In this document: piece after piece, positions 8,943-17,374 of the stretch | How the letters are laid out: each line of letters begins with the position of its first letter | Numbering within the stretch: the first letter of the stretch is position 1 | DNA from: Eubacterium sp. | GTDB lineage: Bacteria > Bacillota > Clostridia > Peptostreptococcales > Anaerovoracaceae | Length of the DNA stretch: 34,703 bases | Direction: 5' to 3' | Assembly: GCA_021769965.1 (NCBI GenBank) | Contig: JAETRU010000028.1 | Location: 1-34,703 of the forward strand | Notes under the pieces: generated by a model | What the model was told of the DNA's origin: nothing | Database searches by the model: none | Seen by the model: only the letters and a program-made list of their open reading frames with translations | Made by a program: the position numbers and the translations under genes

Positions 8943-9014
8943 AAATCAATATGACTAAATCAACTGCTTGAAATACTTCAAAAAGTTGAAAAGAAATTAC
9001 CACTGCCGGTCTTT
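8932..9014 (-). repeat. Long-range 11-bp inverted repeat between the antiporter and ABC operons
   Basis: AAAGACCGGCA (8932-8942) and TGCCGGTCTTT (9004-9014) are perfectly complementary over 11 bp, separated by about 61 AT-rich bases. On the minus strand the second arm runs into TTTTATGG. It may be a large-loop terminator for the antiporter operon. No other gene lies in 8,882-9,021. Confidence 0.55.
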
Positions 9015-9021
9015 ATCTTTA

Positions 9022-10752
9022 TTATTCCAGTATTAAGATCACAAAAAAGGCAATAATGCAGAACACCAGGAAGGTCCCCATGAACGCTCCTACAGGCATC
9101 TCTCCCTCAAAGGCGGTCCGCTCCTGATCCTGCCGCATATCCTTCAGCTCATGGATATTGCCAAAGACCCTGAACCCGTAACGCAGAATATATCTGCAGA
9201 CGATCACCGCGTTATCATAGATCTGCTCAAACCTGCCGAAGAAGTTATATACCCGCGCAGACAGCCATGTGAGCATTTTCGGGATCAGACGACGATAAAA
9301 CCAGTCAAAGTCCAGGCTCAGCATATCGTGAGGCGCCATCATCGGCAGCAGGACAGCAAACGGGATCGTTCCTCCGATAAACAGTCCTATATACTCCAGA
9401 ATATGATGCAGACTGAACGGATGGGCCATAGTGGCGCCCGGCATCAGACTGTAGCAGAAATCCGGGAACAGTCCGGTCAGAACACAGAGCGCCGCGCCGA
9501 TGACCATGGCGATCTGCATACATACCGGCACCCTGCCGCAGACCACATTCTTTTCCGTTTTTCCGAAAAAAACGAAATAATTGATCTTCAATGTAATAGA
9601 AAGCCATGTTCCCACACCGGCCAGCATGACCAGCCAATAGCCGATGGTATGTCCCTGCAGAGATTCCATGATCAATGCCTTGCTGGCAAATCCGTTGAGA
9701 AACGGCATGCCCGCAATGGAAAGCGAAGCGATGAGAAAGCATCCCGCCGTCAGCGGCATCTTCTTTGCCAGCCCTCCCAGCTGGCTGATCTTCCGCTTTC
9801 CTGTAGCCGTAATGACCGCGCCCGCGGCCATGAGCAGAACCCCTTTGTACAGGATGTTAAAGGCCGCGTGAAGCGTCGCGCCGTCGATACCTGCAGCCCC
9901 GCCTGCGCCCAGAGCGGCCACCATCATACCCAGCTGACTGATAATATGATAAGACAGCAGTCTGCGCAGATCGTTTTCTATCAGTGCCATGCAGGCAGCC
10001 AGCACCGCCATGACGCCGCCGACGATGATAAGATCCTCCGTTCCCGCAAAGAGGCGGATCAGCGCATAGACGGCCACTTTGGTCGTATAGGATCCCATGT
10101 ATACCGTTCCTGCAGGCGTACTCTCAGGATAGGCATCCGCCACCCATGTGTGCAACGGCGGAATAGCGCCGTTGACCGCCACACCCAGCAGGATCAGCCA
10201 GTATGCCCCTCCCGATCCGCCGGTAAGCAGACTGACCTCATAACCGTTTTGGACACAGAGCCAGACGGCTCCGGCCAGCAGCATATTGCCGCCGAAAAAG
10301 TGCATCGCCAGATAACGATAGGACGCCCGCTTTGCCTGATGGGTCCCTCCGGCCCATACCAGATACCAGGAAGATACCGCCATCAACTCCCAGAAGCAGA
10401 TCAGAGAGATCCAGTCTCCGGCAAAAACCACGCAGAGACTGCTGCCTCCATAGATCAGCGAGGCGCACTTTTCATATCTGGATTCCGTATTCATCGAATA
10501 AATGCCTGCGATCACCGCGATGATGCAGAAGATCAGGCCAAAAGCTCTGGACAGGCCGTCCACAGCAAGCAGCTGGAACTGAAGAGTGCCGGTAAAATCA
10601 TAGGTAAGTCCGCCGTCTCCCATCCAAACCATGGCAGCAAGGGCAAGAACCGCTCCGCCAAGAGCAAAAGAGTTGCGCAGTCTTCTTCCCGGCAGGGCCA
10701 GCGTGACCAGACCAGTCAGGATCAGGATCAGACCCGGATGCAGATCATGCAT
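9022..10752 (-). CDS. MnhD/NuoL-like proton-translocating antiporter subunit (third copy)
   Basis: A 576-aa multi-helix protein of the proton-conducting transporter family (Proton_antipo_M). Key ion-path residues are visible: Glu in CFWELMAVSSW and Lys in TTKVAVYAL, plus LRRLLSYHIISQLG. It has about 14 core helices, an amphipathic stretch near the C-terminus, and a final hydrophobic helix. The start at 10752 follows GGGGAGGTGAGGAAC and overlaps the end of the 49-aa gene; the longer frame is in that small gene. It is the last gene of the Mrp-type operon. Which D-like role it fills (A-like or D-like) is not settled. Confidence 0.85.
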   Translation of the reverse strand: MHDLHPGLILILTGLVTLALPGRRLRNSFALGGAVLALAAMVWMGDGGLTYDFTGTLQFQLLAVDGLSRAFGLIFCIIAVIAGIYSMNTESRYEKCASLIYGGSSLCVVFAGDWISLICFWELMAVSSWYLVWAGGTHQAKRASYRYLAMHFFGGNMLLAGAVWLCVQNGYEVSLLTGGSGGAYWLILLGVAVNGAIPPLHTWVADAYPESTPAGTVYMGSYTTKVAVYALIRLFAGTEDLIIVGGVMAVLAACMALIENDLRRLLSYHIISQLGMMVAALGAGGAAGIDGATLHAAFNILYKGVLLMAAGAVITATGKRKISQLGGLAKKMPLTAGCFLIASLSIAGMPFLNGFASKALIMESLQGHTIGYWLVMLAGVGTWLSITLKINYFVFFGKTEKNVVCGRVPVCMQIAMVIGAALCVLTGLFPDFCYSLMPGATMAHPFSLHHILEYIGLFIGGTIPFAVLLPMMAPHDMLSLDFDWFYRRLIPKMLTWLSARVYNFFGRFEQIYDNAVIVCRYILRYGFRVFGNIHELKDMRQDQERTAFEGEMPVGAFMGTFLVFCIIAFFVILILE

Positions 10753-10894
10753 GTTCCTCACCTCCCCGGTCATATTCATCTGTATAGTAATCATTGTCCC
10801 GCTGCAGCAGCCGCGCCATGGCCACCTTTGCAAGAAGGATCAGCGCCATGCTGCCGCCCAGTCCGACAGCGATATATTTCAGCAAAACGATCAT
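10745..10894 (-). CDS. Small membrane protein, 49 aa, in the antiporter operon
   Basis: A short gene between two large antiporter subunits. GGAGGAATATT precedes the ATG, which overlaps the upstream stop as ATGA; its own stop overlaps the next gene's start by 8 bases. The product has one hydrophobic helix with small residues (GLGGSMALILLAKVAM, about residues 11-26) and a short acidic, Tyr-rich tail ending DRGGEEHA. Tight coupling on both sides argues that it is translated and is perhaps a small accessory subunit. I know no family for it. Confidence 0.7.
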   Translation of the reverse strand: MIVLLKYIAVGLGGSMALILLAKVAMARLLQRDNDYYTDEYDRGGEEHA

Positions 10895-12408
10895 AATATT
10901 CCTCCTTCAAAGACTGCTGAGGACGCCTGCTGCGCAAAAGTCAGAAGATGGGCGCCCAGATCAGGACAGATACCAAGCAGGATACTGACGCCTGCCGTGA
11001 AAAGCAGCGGGATCAGCATCGGCTTTGACGCTTCTCCGCGCAGACTGCCTGTATATCCTGCAAAATCCGGATCTATATTCCGTCCGCTGAAGGCAATGTA
11101 ACAGACCGGAAGCAGGTAAGTCAGCGCAAGCAGCGCGCTTGCCACCAGTGTCGCGATAAGCAGCGGCTGGCCGGCCTGCGCAGCGCCCTGTATGATACTC
11201 AGCTTGCTGACAAAGCCCACCATAAACGGCAGACCGGCAATGCCAAGAGAAGCAGCGGTAAAAGCAGCCATGGTCAGCGGCATGCGCCGTCCAATGCCCC
11301 GCATCTGGCTGATCTCTGATTTATGTGTCGTCACAAATATAGCGCCTGCGCACATAAACAGCGTGATCTTCATAAAAGCGTGCGCTACGATATGGTAAAT
11401 GGCTCCGCTGACGCTGGCCGGCGTCAGAATGCAGACTCCAAGAACGATATATGACAGCTGTCCCACAGTGGAGAAGGCCAGCCGGGCTTTTAAATTATCC
11501 TTCCGGATCGCGATCAGCGAAGACAGCAGGATCGTAGCTGCGGCAAACCATGCCAGCACATCTGTCGCGCCGCAGGCTCTGCACAGCTCTGGACCAAAGG
11601 TATAGCAGACGATCCGTATCACACAGAAGGCTCCCGCCTTGACCACGGCCACCGCGTGAAGCAGGGCGCTGACCGGAGTAGGCGCCACCATGGCAACAGG
11701 CAGCCAGCTGTGCAGCGGCATGACGCCGGCTTTTACCGCGCCGCCCAGGATCATCAGAAAGAAAGCAAACGCCGCTTCCTTTTCTGTCATGCCGGTAACA
11801 AAACCGCCGGCAGTAAAATCCATCGTGCCGCACTTCACATAGACGTATATGATGCCCGCAAAGAAAAGCTGGCCGCTGGCAAGTGTATAGAGCAGATACT
11901 TCCGCCCGGATCTTTTACCCTTTTCATCTCTGTAATGCACCACCAGAGGATAGGTGGCAACAGTCAGGATCTCATAAAATATAAAGAATGTCAGCAGATT
12001 TGCAGCGAAGCAGATACCGATCGCGCCGGAAAGGCACATGGCAAAGGCGGAGAAATATCCGGTCTGATTCTTCTCCCCGTGTCCCCGCATATATCCGATG
12101 GAATAAATACTGGTAAAGATCCACAGGCCGGAAGCCACACAGGCGAAGACCATACCCAGCCCGTCCACGCGGAAGGACAGCCCTACTCCGTCCACGATCT
12201 CAAAGAGCGTAACGTCAAAGGTGTTTCCCACCAGCGCCGCCGGCACCATAGAATAGACGCAGACAGCTTTCAGCACAGCCGCCGTCATGGTAATAGCTTC
12301 TCTGGCGTTCGCCGAGATCCGCTGACCGGTCACCAGAATCACGCCCGAAGCGATCATGGAGATCAGAATTGCAAATACAGGCCTAAGCCCCAAAAGCATT
12401 TGTGTCAT
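10891..12408 (-). CDS. MnhD/NuoN-like antiporter subunit (second copy)
   Basis: A 505-aa proton-conducting membrane protein. The transport Glu is in FFIFYEILTVATYP and the Lys in AVVKAGAFCVIR, with the LKARLAFSTVGQLSY segment and HAFMKITLFMCAG helix typical of the family. Its start comes directly after the stop of the preceding D-like gene, with GGGGGTGG as ribosome site. It is clearly diverged from its two neighbours, so it is not a recent duplication. It acts in the cytoplasmic membrane as part of an Mrp-type complex. Confidence 0.87.
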   Translation of the reverse strand: MTQMLLGLRPVFAILISMIASGVILVTGQRISANAREAITMTAAVLKAVCVYSMVPAALVGNTFDVTLFEIVDGVGLSFRVDGLGMVFACVASGLWIFTSIYSIGYMRGHGEKNQTGYFSAFAMCLSGAIGICFAANLLTFFIFYEILTVATYPLVVHYRDEKGKRSGRKYLLYTLASGQLFFAGIIYVYVKCGTMDFTAGGFVTGMTEKEAAFAFFLMILGGAVKAGVMPLHSWLPVAMVAPTPVSALLHAVAVVKAGAFCVIRIVCYTFGPELCRACGATDVLAWFAAATILLSSLIAIRKDNLKARLAFSTVGQLSYIVLGVCILTPASVSGAIYHIVAHAFMKITLFMCAGAIFVTTHKSEISQMRGIGRRMPLTMAAFTAASLGIAGLPFMVGFVSKLSIIQGAAQAGQPLLIATLVASALLALTYLLPVCYIAFSGRNIDPDFAGYTGSLRGEASKPMLIPLLFTAGVSILLGICPDLGAHLLTFAQQASSAVFEGGIL

Positions 12409-13890
12409 TTAGGCCACCCCCATCATCGTCGTTGTCAGAAGATCAATAAACCACGTGTTGCACAGACCGAGAGCCACAATGCCTACGCCGCACAGCACGA
12501 TAGGAATCATCATATTCCATGGCAGCTCCCGCTGCTTTTCCGGGTGCAGATCTTCGCATTCCAGATCCTGGTCCATAAAAATATGCTCCAGAAGTCCGAA
12601 GAAATAGATAGCATTGAGCAGACTGCTGACCACCAGTACAGCGATATACGCGTAAGAACCGGCCTCGGCAGCGCCCAGAGCCAGATACCACTTGCTGAAG
12701 AAGCCTGCGGTCGGCGGTATGCCTACCATGGAAAGAGCCGCTGTAACGATGACCACAGCGGTCTTCGGCATCTTCTTATAGATCTGACCGATCCGATCCA
12801 CAGCATAGACGCCGTATTTATAGCGTATGCCGCCCACACAGAAAAACAGTCCACTCTTCATGAAGGAGTGGCTGATGATGTGCAGCACCGCTCCCAGCAG
12901 TCCGTAAAAATTGCCGATAGCGATTCCGATCCCCACATAACCGATCTGCGCGATACTGGAATAAGCCAGCATCCGGCGCAGGTCCTTCTGCTGTATCGCT
13001 TTGAGAGAGCCGTATATCATACCCAGTGACGCCATAACGCCTACGACGATCAGAAAGCGGGATACGCTCTCCCGGTTGGCGTCAAAGACGAAGTAAAAAA
13101 AACGCAGCATAGCGTAGGCAGGCACCTTTCCCATAACGCCCGCGATCAGAGGCGCCGCGCCCGGATGTGCCTCTGAATAAGCGGCCGGCTGCCAGCCGTG
13201 CAGCGGAAACAGGGCCATTTTGATACCGAATCCCAAAACAAAGAACACCATAGCGACCATCGTCGTGCCGGAATCCAGCACCGGACCCACCAGTCCGGAC
13301 ATATCATACATGTTCAGAGTACCAGTCTCACCATAGATAAAGGCGACCCCCAGCAGATAGAAGGACGCGCCTATGGTGCCGATGAGAAGATAGCGAAAAG
13401 CCGATGTGACCCCTTTGTCGCCGCCCATGGCGATCAGGGCATAGCCGGACAGAGACGTGATCTCCAGAAAAACGTACAGATTAAACACATCGCCTGTGGC
13501 GGTCATCCCTATAAGCCCTGTGATCAGAAGAGACAGGATCGAATAGTAGCCTGAGCTGCGGAAGCGGCTCTTTCCCTCTATAAAAGGCATGCTGTACAGA
13601 GTGCTCAAAAACCCCATAAAACAGATGAGCACCAGCAGAACTCCGTTAAGAGAGTCTATGGAAAATTCAATGCCGTAAGGCGGCGCCCAGTTTCCGAACC
13701 AGTAATGGACCGGACCGTCAGCTGAGATCTGCCGCAGCAGCATCACAGAAAAGATCAGAGCCAGACCTGACGCTGCCGTCACAAACCATCTGCCGGCCTG
13801 CCTGTTGAACCAGGAGAGGATAGGACAGAGCAGCGCTCCAAACAGCGGACAGAAAACGACCAGAACAGGAAGATTATTTATCACGAACAT
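12409..13890 (-). CDS. mnhD: Mrp antiporter subunit MnhD/MrpD
   Basis: A 493-aa NuoN/MrpD-type subunit with about 14 helices. Key residues are Glu in NLYVFLEITSLSGYAL, Lys in MGKVPAYAML, and the LRRMLAYSSIAQIGY motif. AGGAGG precedes the ATG, which overlaps the mnhC stop by 10 bases. Of the three D-like proteins this one follows mnhC directly, the normal position of MrpD, so I take it as the true MrpD. It would catalyse proton movement coupled to Na+ in the Mrp complex. Confidence 0.9.
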   Translation of the reverse strand: MFVINNLPVLVVFCPLFGALLCPILSWFNRQAGRWFVTAASGLALIFSVMLLRQISADGPVHYWFGNWAPPYGIEFSIDSLNGVLLVLICFMGFLSTLYSMPFIEGKSRFRSSGYYSILSLLITGLIGMTATGDVFNLYVFLEITSLSGYALIAMGGDKGVTSAFRYLLIGTIGASFYLLGVAFIYGETGTLNMYDMSGLVGPVLDSGTTMVAMVFFVLGFGIKMALFPLHGWQPAAYSEAHPGAAPLIAGVMGKVPAYAMLRFFYFVFDANRESVSRFLIVVGVMASLGMIYGSLKAIQQKDLRRMLAYSSIAQIGYVGIGIAIGNFYGLLGAVLHIISHSFMKSGLFFCVGGIRYKYGVYAVDRIGQIYKKMPKTAVVIVTAALSMVGIPPTAGFFSKWYLALGAAEAGSYAYIAVLVVSSLLNAIYFFGLLEHIFMDQDLECEDLHPEKQRELPWNMMIPIVLCGVGIVALGLCNTWFIDLLTTTMMGVA

Positions 13891-14264
13891 GATTCATCCT
13901 CCTTCTTGATGATATCCTCTTCTTCAAGAGATTTGTATTTTTCTTTGATCCGCATCAGAAACGCCAGTCCCAGCCCTGTAGTTCCCAGACTGACCACGAT
14001 GGCGGTCAGCATAAGCGCGTGGGGCAGCGGGTTTATGTAATCATCCGCATGAAAAAGACCCTGCAGCGTGACCGGGATCGTTCCTCCGTTTTTCTGTGCC
14101 AGACAGAGGAAGAAAAAGATCACGGCCACCTGCATGATATTCATGCATATCAGTTTTTTCATATAGTTGCCGCAGGTGGCCATGCCAAACATTCCCAGAA
14201 AGAACAATATGACAGTCAGCATGTAGATGCCCCGTTCGGCCAAAAAAGCGTTAATCTCGCTCAT
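13881..14264 (-). CDS. mnhC: Mrp antiporter subunit MnhC/MrpC
   Basis: A 127-aa NuoK-like protein with three helices (about residues 14-30, 40-57 and 82-105). The typical pattern GNYMKKLICMNIMQVAV and ALMLTAIVVS are present. The C-terminal tail is charged (KEKYKSLEEEDIIKKEDE). Overlaps mnhD at its end. Length matches the family. Confidence 0.92.
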   Translation of the reverse strand: MSEINAFLAERGIYMLTVILFFLGMFGMATCGNYMKKLICMNIMQVAVIFFFLCLAQKNGGTIPVTLQGLFHADDYINPLPHALMLTAIVVSLGTTGLGLAFLMRIKEKYKSLEEEDIIKKEDESCS

Positions 14265-15045
14265 GTATACTTTTCCTTTCTAAAACAGCTTCCAGAATGG
14301 TAATAATGGTGGCAGCCACGCACACCGTAACGCCGATCTCAATAAGCAGAATGCCGACAGAATGCAGCTCTTCTGTGTGAAGCGGCAGAGGAAGCTTTCC
14401 GTACTCCAGAAATTTTCCTCCGAAAAACAGCGGCAGTAACCCTGTCAGCGCATAGATCAGTACGCCTGCAGCGGCCGCGCATACAGCAAAGTGCTGTGTG
14501 ACCTTGATGCTTTTGATCTCGATGCCCGCCACCATAACGTATAGGATATATGCCATGGCGATCAGCGCGCCGGCCTGAAAGCCGCCGCCCAGACTGACCT
14601 CACCATGCATCAGAACGTAGACAGCGTAGATAAGCACGATCGGTACGATCAGCGGAATGATGGAACGTATAGCCGGTCCGCCAAAGGATTTAAACTGACC
14701 GAAAATCTCCACATCCCAGTGCCGCTTCAGCCGGTTGGCCAGAACCATGGCGACAGAAAAACCGGCCAGAAACATGACTGTTGTCTCCAGCAGCGTGTCA
14801 AAGCCTCTGTAATCAGCCAGAACGCCCGTTACCAGATTGGGAGAATTGGTTTCCGAAGGCCCTTCCTCTATATAGATATGGGAAACATGCGCATTTGGCG
14901 GAGAAGCCGGATCGCCGATCACAGGAAGCAGATCGATCAGGCTCCATGCGATACTGACGATGCTGACCAGCAGCACGATGCCGACCAGCCTTGCCACATC
15001 TTTCTTTGAAGTTTCCCTTTTCGTCCTGTCTTTCCTTTTCATCAT
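14251..15045 (-). CDS. mnhB: MbhE-like/MnhB fusion subunit of the Mrp-type complex
   Basis: A 264-aa protein. The N-terminal part (about 1-115) holds two helices separated by an extracytoplasmic loop with NLVTGVLADYRGFDTL, the pattern of MbhE or the MrpA C-terminus. The rest (about 125-255) is a MnhB domain with VYVLMHGEVSLGGGFQAGA. Two adjacent ATG codons follow AGGTGG; I give the first. It overlaps the preceding DUF4040 gene. The split of MrpA C-terminal material into separate DUF4040 and MbhE-B genes is the Mbh-hydrogenase style of organisation, not the classic mrpA one. Confidence 0.85.
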   Translation of the reverse strand: MMKRKDRTKRETSKKDVARLVGIVLLVSIVSIAWSLIDLLPVIGDPASPPNAHVSHIYIEEGPSETNSPNLVTGVLADYRGFDTLLETTVMFLAGFSVAMVLANRLKRHWDVEIFGQFKSFGGPAIRSIIPLIVPIVLIYAVYVLMHGEVSLGGGFQAGALIAMAYILYVMVAGIEIKSIKVTQHFAVCAAAAGVLIYALTGLLPLFFGGKFLEYGKLPLPLHTEELHSVGILLIEIGVTVCVAATIITILEAVLERKSIHERD

Positions 15046-15284
15046 CTGCACCACCTGTCAGTTGTCTTGATAGCCAGCACGAAATAGGTAGTGGAGATGA
15101 CGCCGATGACAGCCTCCGTAAAGGCCACATCCGGCGCGCCCATCACAATGTACAGCAGCATGGTGCAAAAGCTGAAAGCGCAGTAAACTACCGCCGCTGA
15201 CAAAAGATCTTTATCCATAATGATGAAGATCGTCGTCGCGATCAAAAACAGAAGCAGAAGCGCTTCAATCAGAAATATCTGCAT
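15042..15284 (-). CDS. DUF4040 (MbhD-like) antiporter subunit
   Basis: An 80-aa, three-helix membrane protein. The MGAPDVAFTEAVIG motif is typical of DUF4040/MbhD, the equivalent of part of the MrpA C-terminus. GGAAGGAGG precedes the ATG; the longer frame lies in mnhG. Its stop overlaps the next gene's start region. Confidence 0.85.
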   Translation of the reverse strand: MQIFLIEALLLLFLIATTIFIIMDKDLLSAAVVYCAFSFCTMLLYIVMGAPDVAFTEAVIGVISTTYFVLAIKTTDRWCR

Positions 15285-15588
15285 GATTTTCCTCCTTCCA
15301 TGACTGCTGACCGGAATGGATCGCAGCCTTTCCAATTAAATGGGTACCCAAAGGGTTGACCAGAAACAAAGCCGCCACGACCAGCAGGATCTTCAGACTG
15401 GTCAGATTAAAGCCGTGGTAGACAGCGAGCCCTATTCCGGCTAATACAATACCCATCGTCTCTCCGATACTGGATGCGTGTAGCCGGGAAAGAAAATCCG
15501 GCAGCCTGAATACGCCGATCGCCGATATGAGCATCAGCGCGAAACTGAAAAGCAGCAGCGCTGCGGAAATGATTTCTCTAACGATCAC
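15265..15588 (-). CDS. mnhG: Mrp antiporter subunit MnhG/MrpG
   Basis: A 107-aa protein with three helices and the MnhG signature GVFRLPDFLSRLHASS followed by NPLGTHLIGKAA. Start is GTG at 15588 behind GGGAGG. It begins 11 bases before the amber stop of mnhF and overlaps the next gene. Confidence 0.92.
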   Translation of the reverse strand: MIVREIISAALLLFSFALMLISAIGVFRLPDFLSRLHASSIGETMGIVLAGIGLAVYHGFNLTSLKILLVVAALFLVNPLGTHLIGKAAIHSGQQSWKEENHADISD

Positions 15589-15847
15589 TTTTGCTTCCTC
15601 CCAGTATTTTTGCGATGATAATTGTGCTCAGAAAGCCCAGAATGCCATATGAAATGGCGATATCTACATACATGTCCTCTCTGCCGTCGATAAAACCGAT
15701 CAGCATCAGGATCACGATAACATCGATGCCGATGACGAAAATACCGTTCATCCTGTCATAGACAGACGGTCCCCGGAACACCCGGATCAGCATCAGACCT
15801 ATGATCAGAATGATTCCAACCAGCAGGAATTTGAAAAAAAGCTCCAT
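15578..15847 (-). CDS. mnhF: Mrp antiporter subunit MnhF/MrpF
   Basis: An 89-aa, three-helix protein with the family motif RVFRGPSVYDRM and a following ISYGILGFLSTIIIAK helix. It ends in TAG inside the start of mnhG. If amber is read as pyrrolysine the chain would run on for dozens of residues in a frame different from mnhG, which is unlikely to be useful. Confidence 0.92.
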   Translation of the reverse strand: MELFFKFLLVGIILIIGLMLIRVFRGPSVYDRMNGIFVIGIDVIVILMLIGFIDGREDMYVDIAISYGILGFLSTIIIAKILGGSKSDR

Positions 15848-15919
15848 AAATTACCTCTCTCATATTTTTTCTAGTTGTTCATTTTTTTGAGCTCTAAAGC
15901 ATGACAGCTTTGTGAAACT

Positions 15920-16423
15920 TCAGTATGATTCCCCGAAGACCGCCGCAATATGACGCTGCATCTCACCTTCCAGCAGGCCTTTAGCTACCTCATAGGTCAG
16001 TGCATGGACCACAAAGTGGTTTCCCTCAAGCACATCCAGCGTCACTGTTCCCGGCGTCAGAATTATAGAATTGACAAGCATCGTGGCCGCAATAGGATTG
16101 TCAAATTTACATTCAAACTCGATGATCTGCGGATCAACAGGCATCTTTGGCTGGATCACCAGTCTGGCTACATCCAGACTTGCCTTCATAATTTCCTTAA
16201 ACAGCCACAGCCAGTATTTGAAAAACCGCCACAGACTGACATCCAGCAGACTATACGTGCGATCTCCTTTTTCATTCAGGATCCACAGGGATTTCAGACA
16301 CAGCCATGCGATGAATCCGGCAGCAGCAAGTCCTACGATAAGGAACTTGGCTTCCATCTTTCCGGAAAGCATCAGCCACAATATGTAGAGTATCACTGTC
16401 CCTTTTATCCAATATTTAACCAT
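15920..16423 (-). CDS. mnhE: Mrp antiporter subunit MnhE/MrpE
   Basis: A 167-aa membrane protein: two or three N-terminal helices, then a soluble domain with the ATMLVNSIILTPGTVTLDV motif characteristic of MnhE. The start at 16423 gives MVKYWIKG; an earlier ATG has no ribosome site. It is the first gene of the antiporter operon and has a strong promoter. Confidence 0.9.
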   Translation of the reverse strand: MVKYWIKGTVILYILWLMLSGKMEAKFLIVGLAAAGFIAWLCLKSLWILNEKGDRTYSLLDVSLWRFFKYWLWLFKEIMKASLDVARLVIQPKMPVDPQIIEFECKFDNPIAATMLVNSIILTPGTVTLDVLEGNHFVVHALTYEVAKGLLEGEMQRHIAAVFGESY

Positions 16424-16458
16424 ATTACATCTTTCTCCATTTTTCATAAGTACATTTT

Positions 16459-16487
16459 ATTATACGATAAAATTGCTTTCACGTCAA
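16459..16487 (-). promoter_or_regulatory. Promoter of the Mrp-type operon
   Basis: Minus-strand TTGACG, a 17-bp spacer and TATAAT lie about 35 bases before mnhE. A perfect -10. Confidence 0.85.
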
Positions 16488-16516
16488 TTTCCCGACGACA
16501 GATTTGCGCAATTTTT

Positions 16517-16535
16517 CGACTATTTTTAATAGTCG
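16517..16535. repeat. Perfect palindrome between the mnhE and lexA promoters
   Basis: CGACTATT, TTT, AATAGTCG forms an 8-bp perfect inverted repeat. It lies between the two divergent promoters and is not an SOS box. It could be an operator for an unknown regulator. Confidence 0.55.
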
Positions 16536-16550
16536 TCCGCAGTTTTTTTG

Positions 16551-16589
16551 TGAACAAACGTTTACTTTTTGTTCGCCGTATGATATAAT
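16551..16589 (+). promoter_or_regulatory. lexA promoter with SOS (LexA) box
   Basis: TGAACAAACGTTTA (16551-16564) matches the Bacillota SOS box pattern CGAACRNRYGTTYG at most positions. It overlaps a candidate -35 (TTTACT, 16561-16566), which is 17 bp from a perfect TATAAT (16584-16589). This is the arrangement expected for autorepression. Confidence 0.75.
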
Positions 16590-16636
16590 TTCCGTATATA
16601 AATATGAACACAGATTCACCATAGGAGGATATTTGC

Positions 16637-17290
16637 ATGGAAAACTTGAAAGAACGGGAACGTAAGATCCTGGAATTTATGAAAAATGAGGTCAGAACCA
16701 AAGGTTATCCTCCGACCGTGAGAGAGATCTGTGCCGCTATCGGCATCAAGTCTACATCTACTGCTCATAAGGACATCGCCAATCTGGTCAGGTACGGCTA
16801 TCTGAAAAAAGACCCGTCCAAACCGAGAGCGCTGATGGTCGTGGATACGGAAGGCGCGGGCGCCGGTCCCGCATCCTCCATGAATCAGCAGGCAGCAGAC
16901 AGAGAAGACGTGGTCGACATTCCTATCGTCGGACGGGTCGCCGCAGGTACGCCGATCCTGGCGAATCAGAATATTGAAGATACCCTGCCGGTACCTGCCC
17001 GCTACGCTGGCAGAAGCAATTTCATGCTCCGTGTTCAGGGTGAAAGTATGATAAACGTAGGGATCATGGACGGAGACCTGATCCTGGTAGAAGAACAGAA
17101 CACCGCCCGCAACGGCGAGATCGTCGTCGCCATGATAGACGGATTTGAAAGCGAGGCCACAGTCAAAACTTTCTATAAAGAAAACGGTCACATCCGTCTC
17201 CAGCCGGAAAACGATACCATGAGTCCGATCATTGTACAGGATGTCAAGATCCTGGGTAAGGTCAGAGGCGTATTCCGGTATTTCAGCTAG
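16637..17290 (+). CDS. lexA: LexA repressor
   Basis: SOS repressor that self-cleaves with activated RecA. The 217-aa protein has an N-terminal winged helix (VREICAAIGIKSTSTAHKDI), cleavage site Ala103-Gly104 in GRVAAGTP, catalytic Ser137 in GESM and Lys177 in ATVKTF. AGGAGG precedes the ATG. It ends in TAG; in this amber-decoding organism a read-through form with a tail is possible. The SOS box in its promoter supports autoregulation. Confidence 0.95.
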   Translation: MENLKERERKILEFMKNEVRTKGYPPTVREICAAIGIKSTSTAHKDIANLVRYGYLKKDPSKPRALMVVDTEGAGAGPASSMNQQAADREDVVDIPIVGRVAAGTPILANQNIEDTLPVPARYAGRSNFMLRVQGESMINVGIMDGDLILVEEQNTARNGEIVVAMIDGFESEATVKTFYKENGHIRLQPENDTMSPIIVQDVKILGKVRGVFRYFS

Positions 17291-17295
17291 ATCTT

Positions 17296-17340
17296 AAAAA
17301 GCAGGCAGACATAGCCGGAAAGCTGTGCCGCCTGCTTTTT
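17296..17340. terminator. Bidirectional terminator between lexA and lysO
   Basis: AAAAAGCAGGC and GCCTGCTTTTT form an 11-bp perfect stem with an inner CATAGC/GCTGTG hairpin. It has T runs on both strands and serves both converging genes. Confidence 0.88.
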
Positions 17341-17374
17341 CTATTCCCTTTTTCAGAACGGACGAACGCGCCCT

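Noticed and set aside
9151-10896. Long plus-strand reading frame of 581 codons
   Set aside because: It runs antisense to the antiporter subunit, is rich in Arg, His and Gln as expected of a shadow, and has no recognisable domain or ribosome site.
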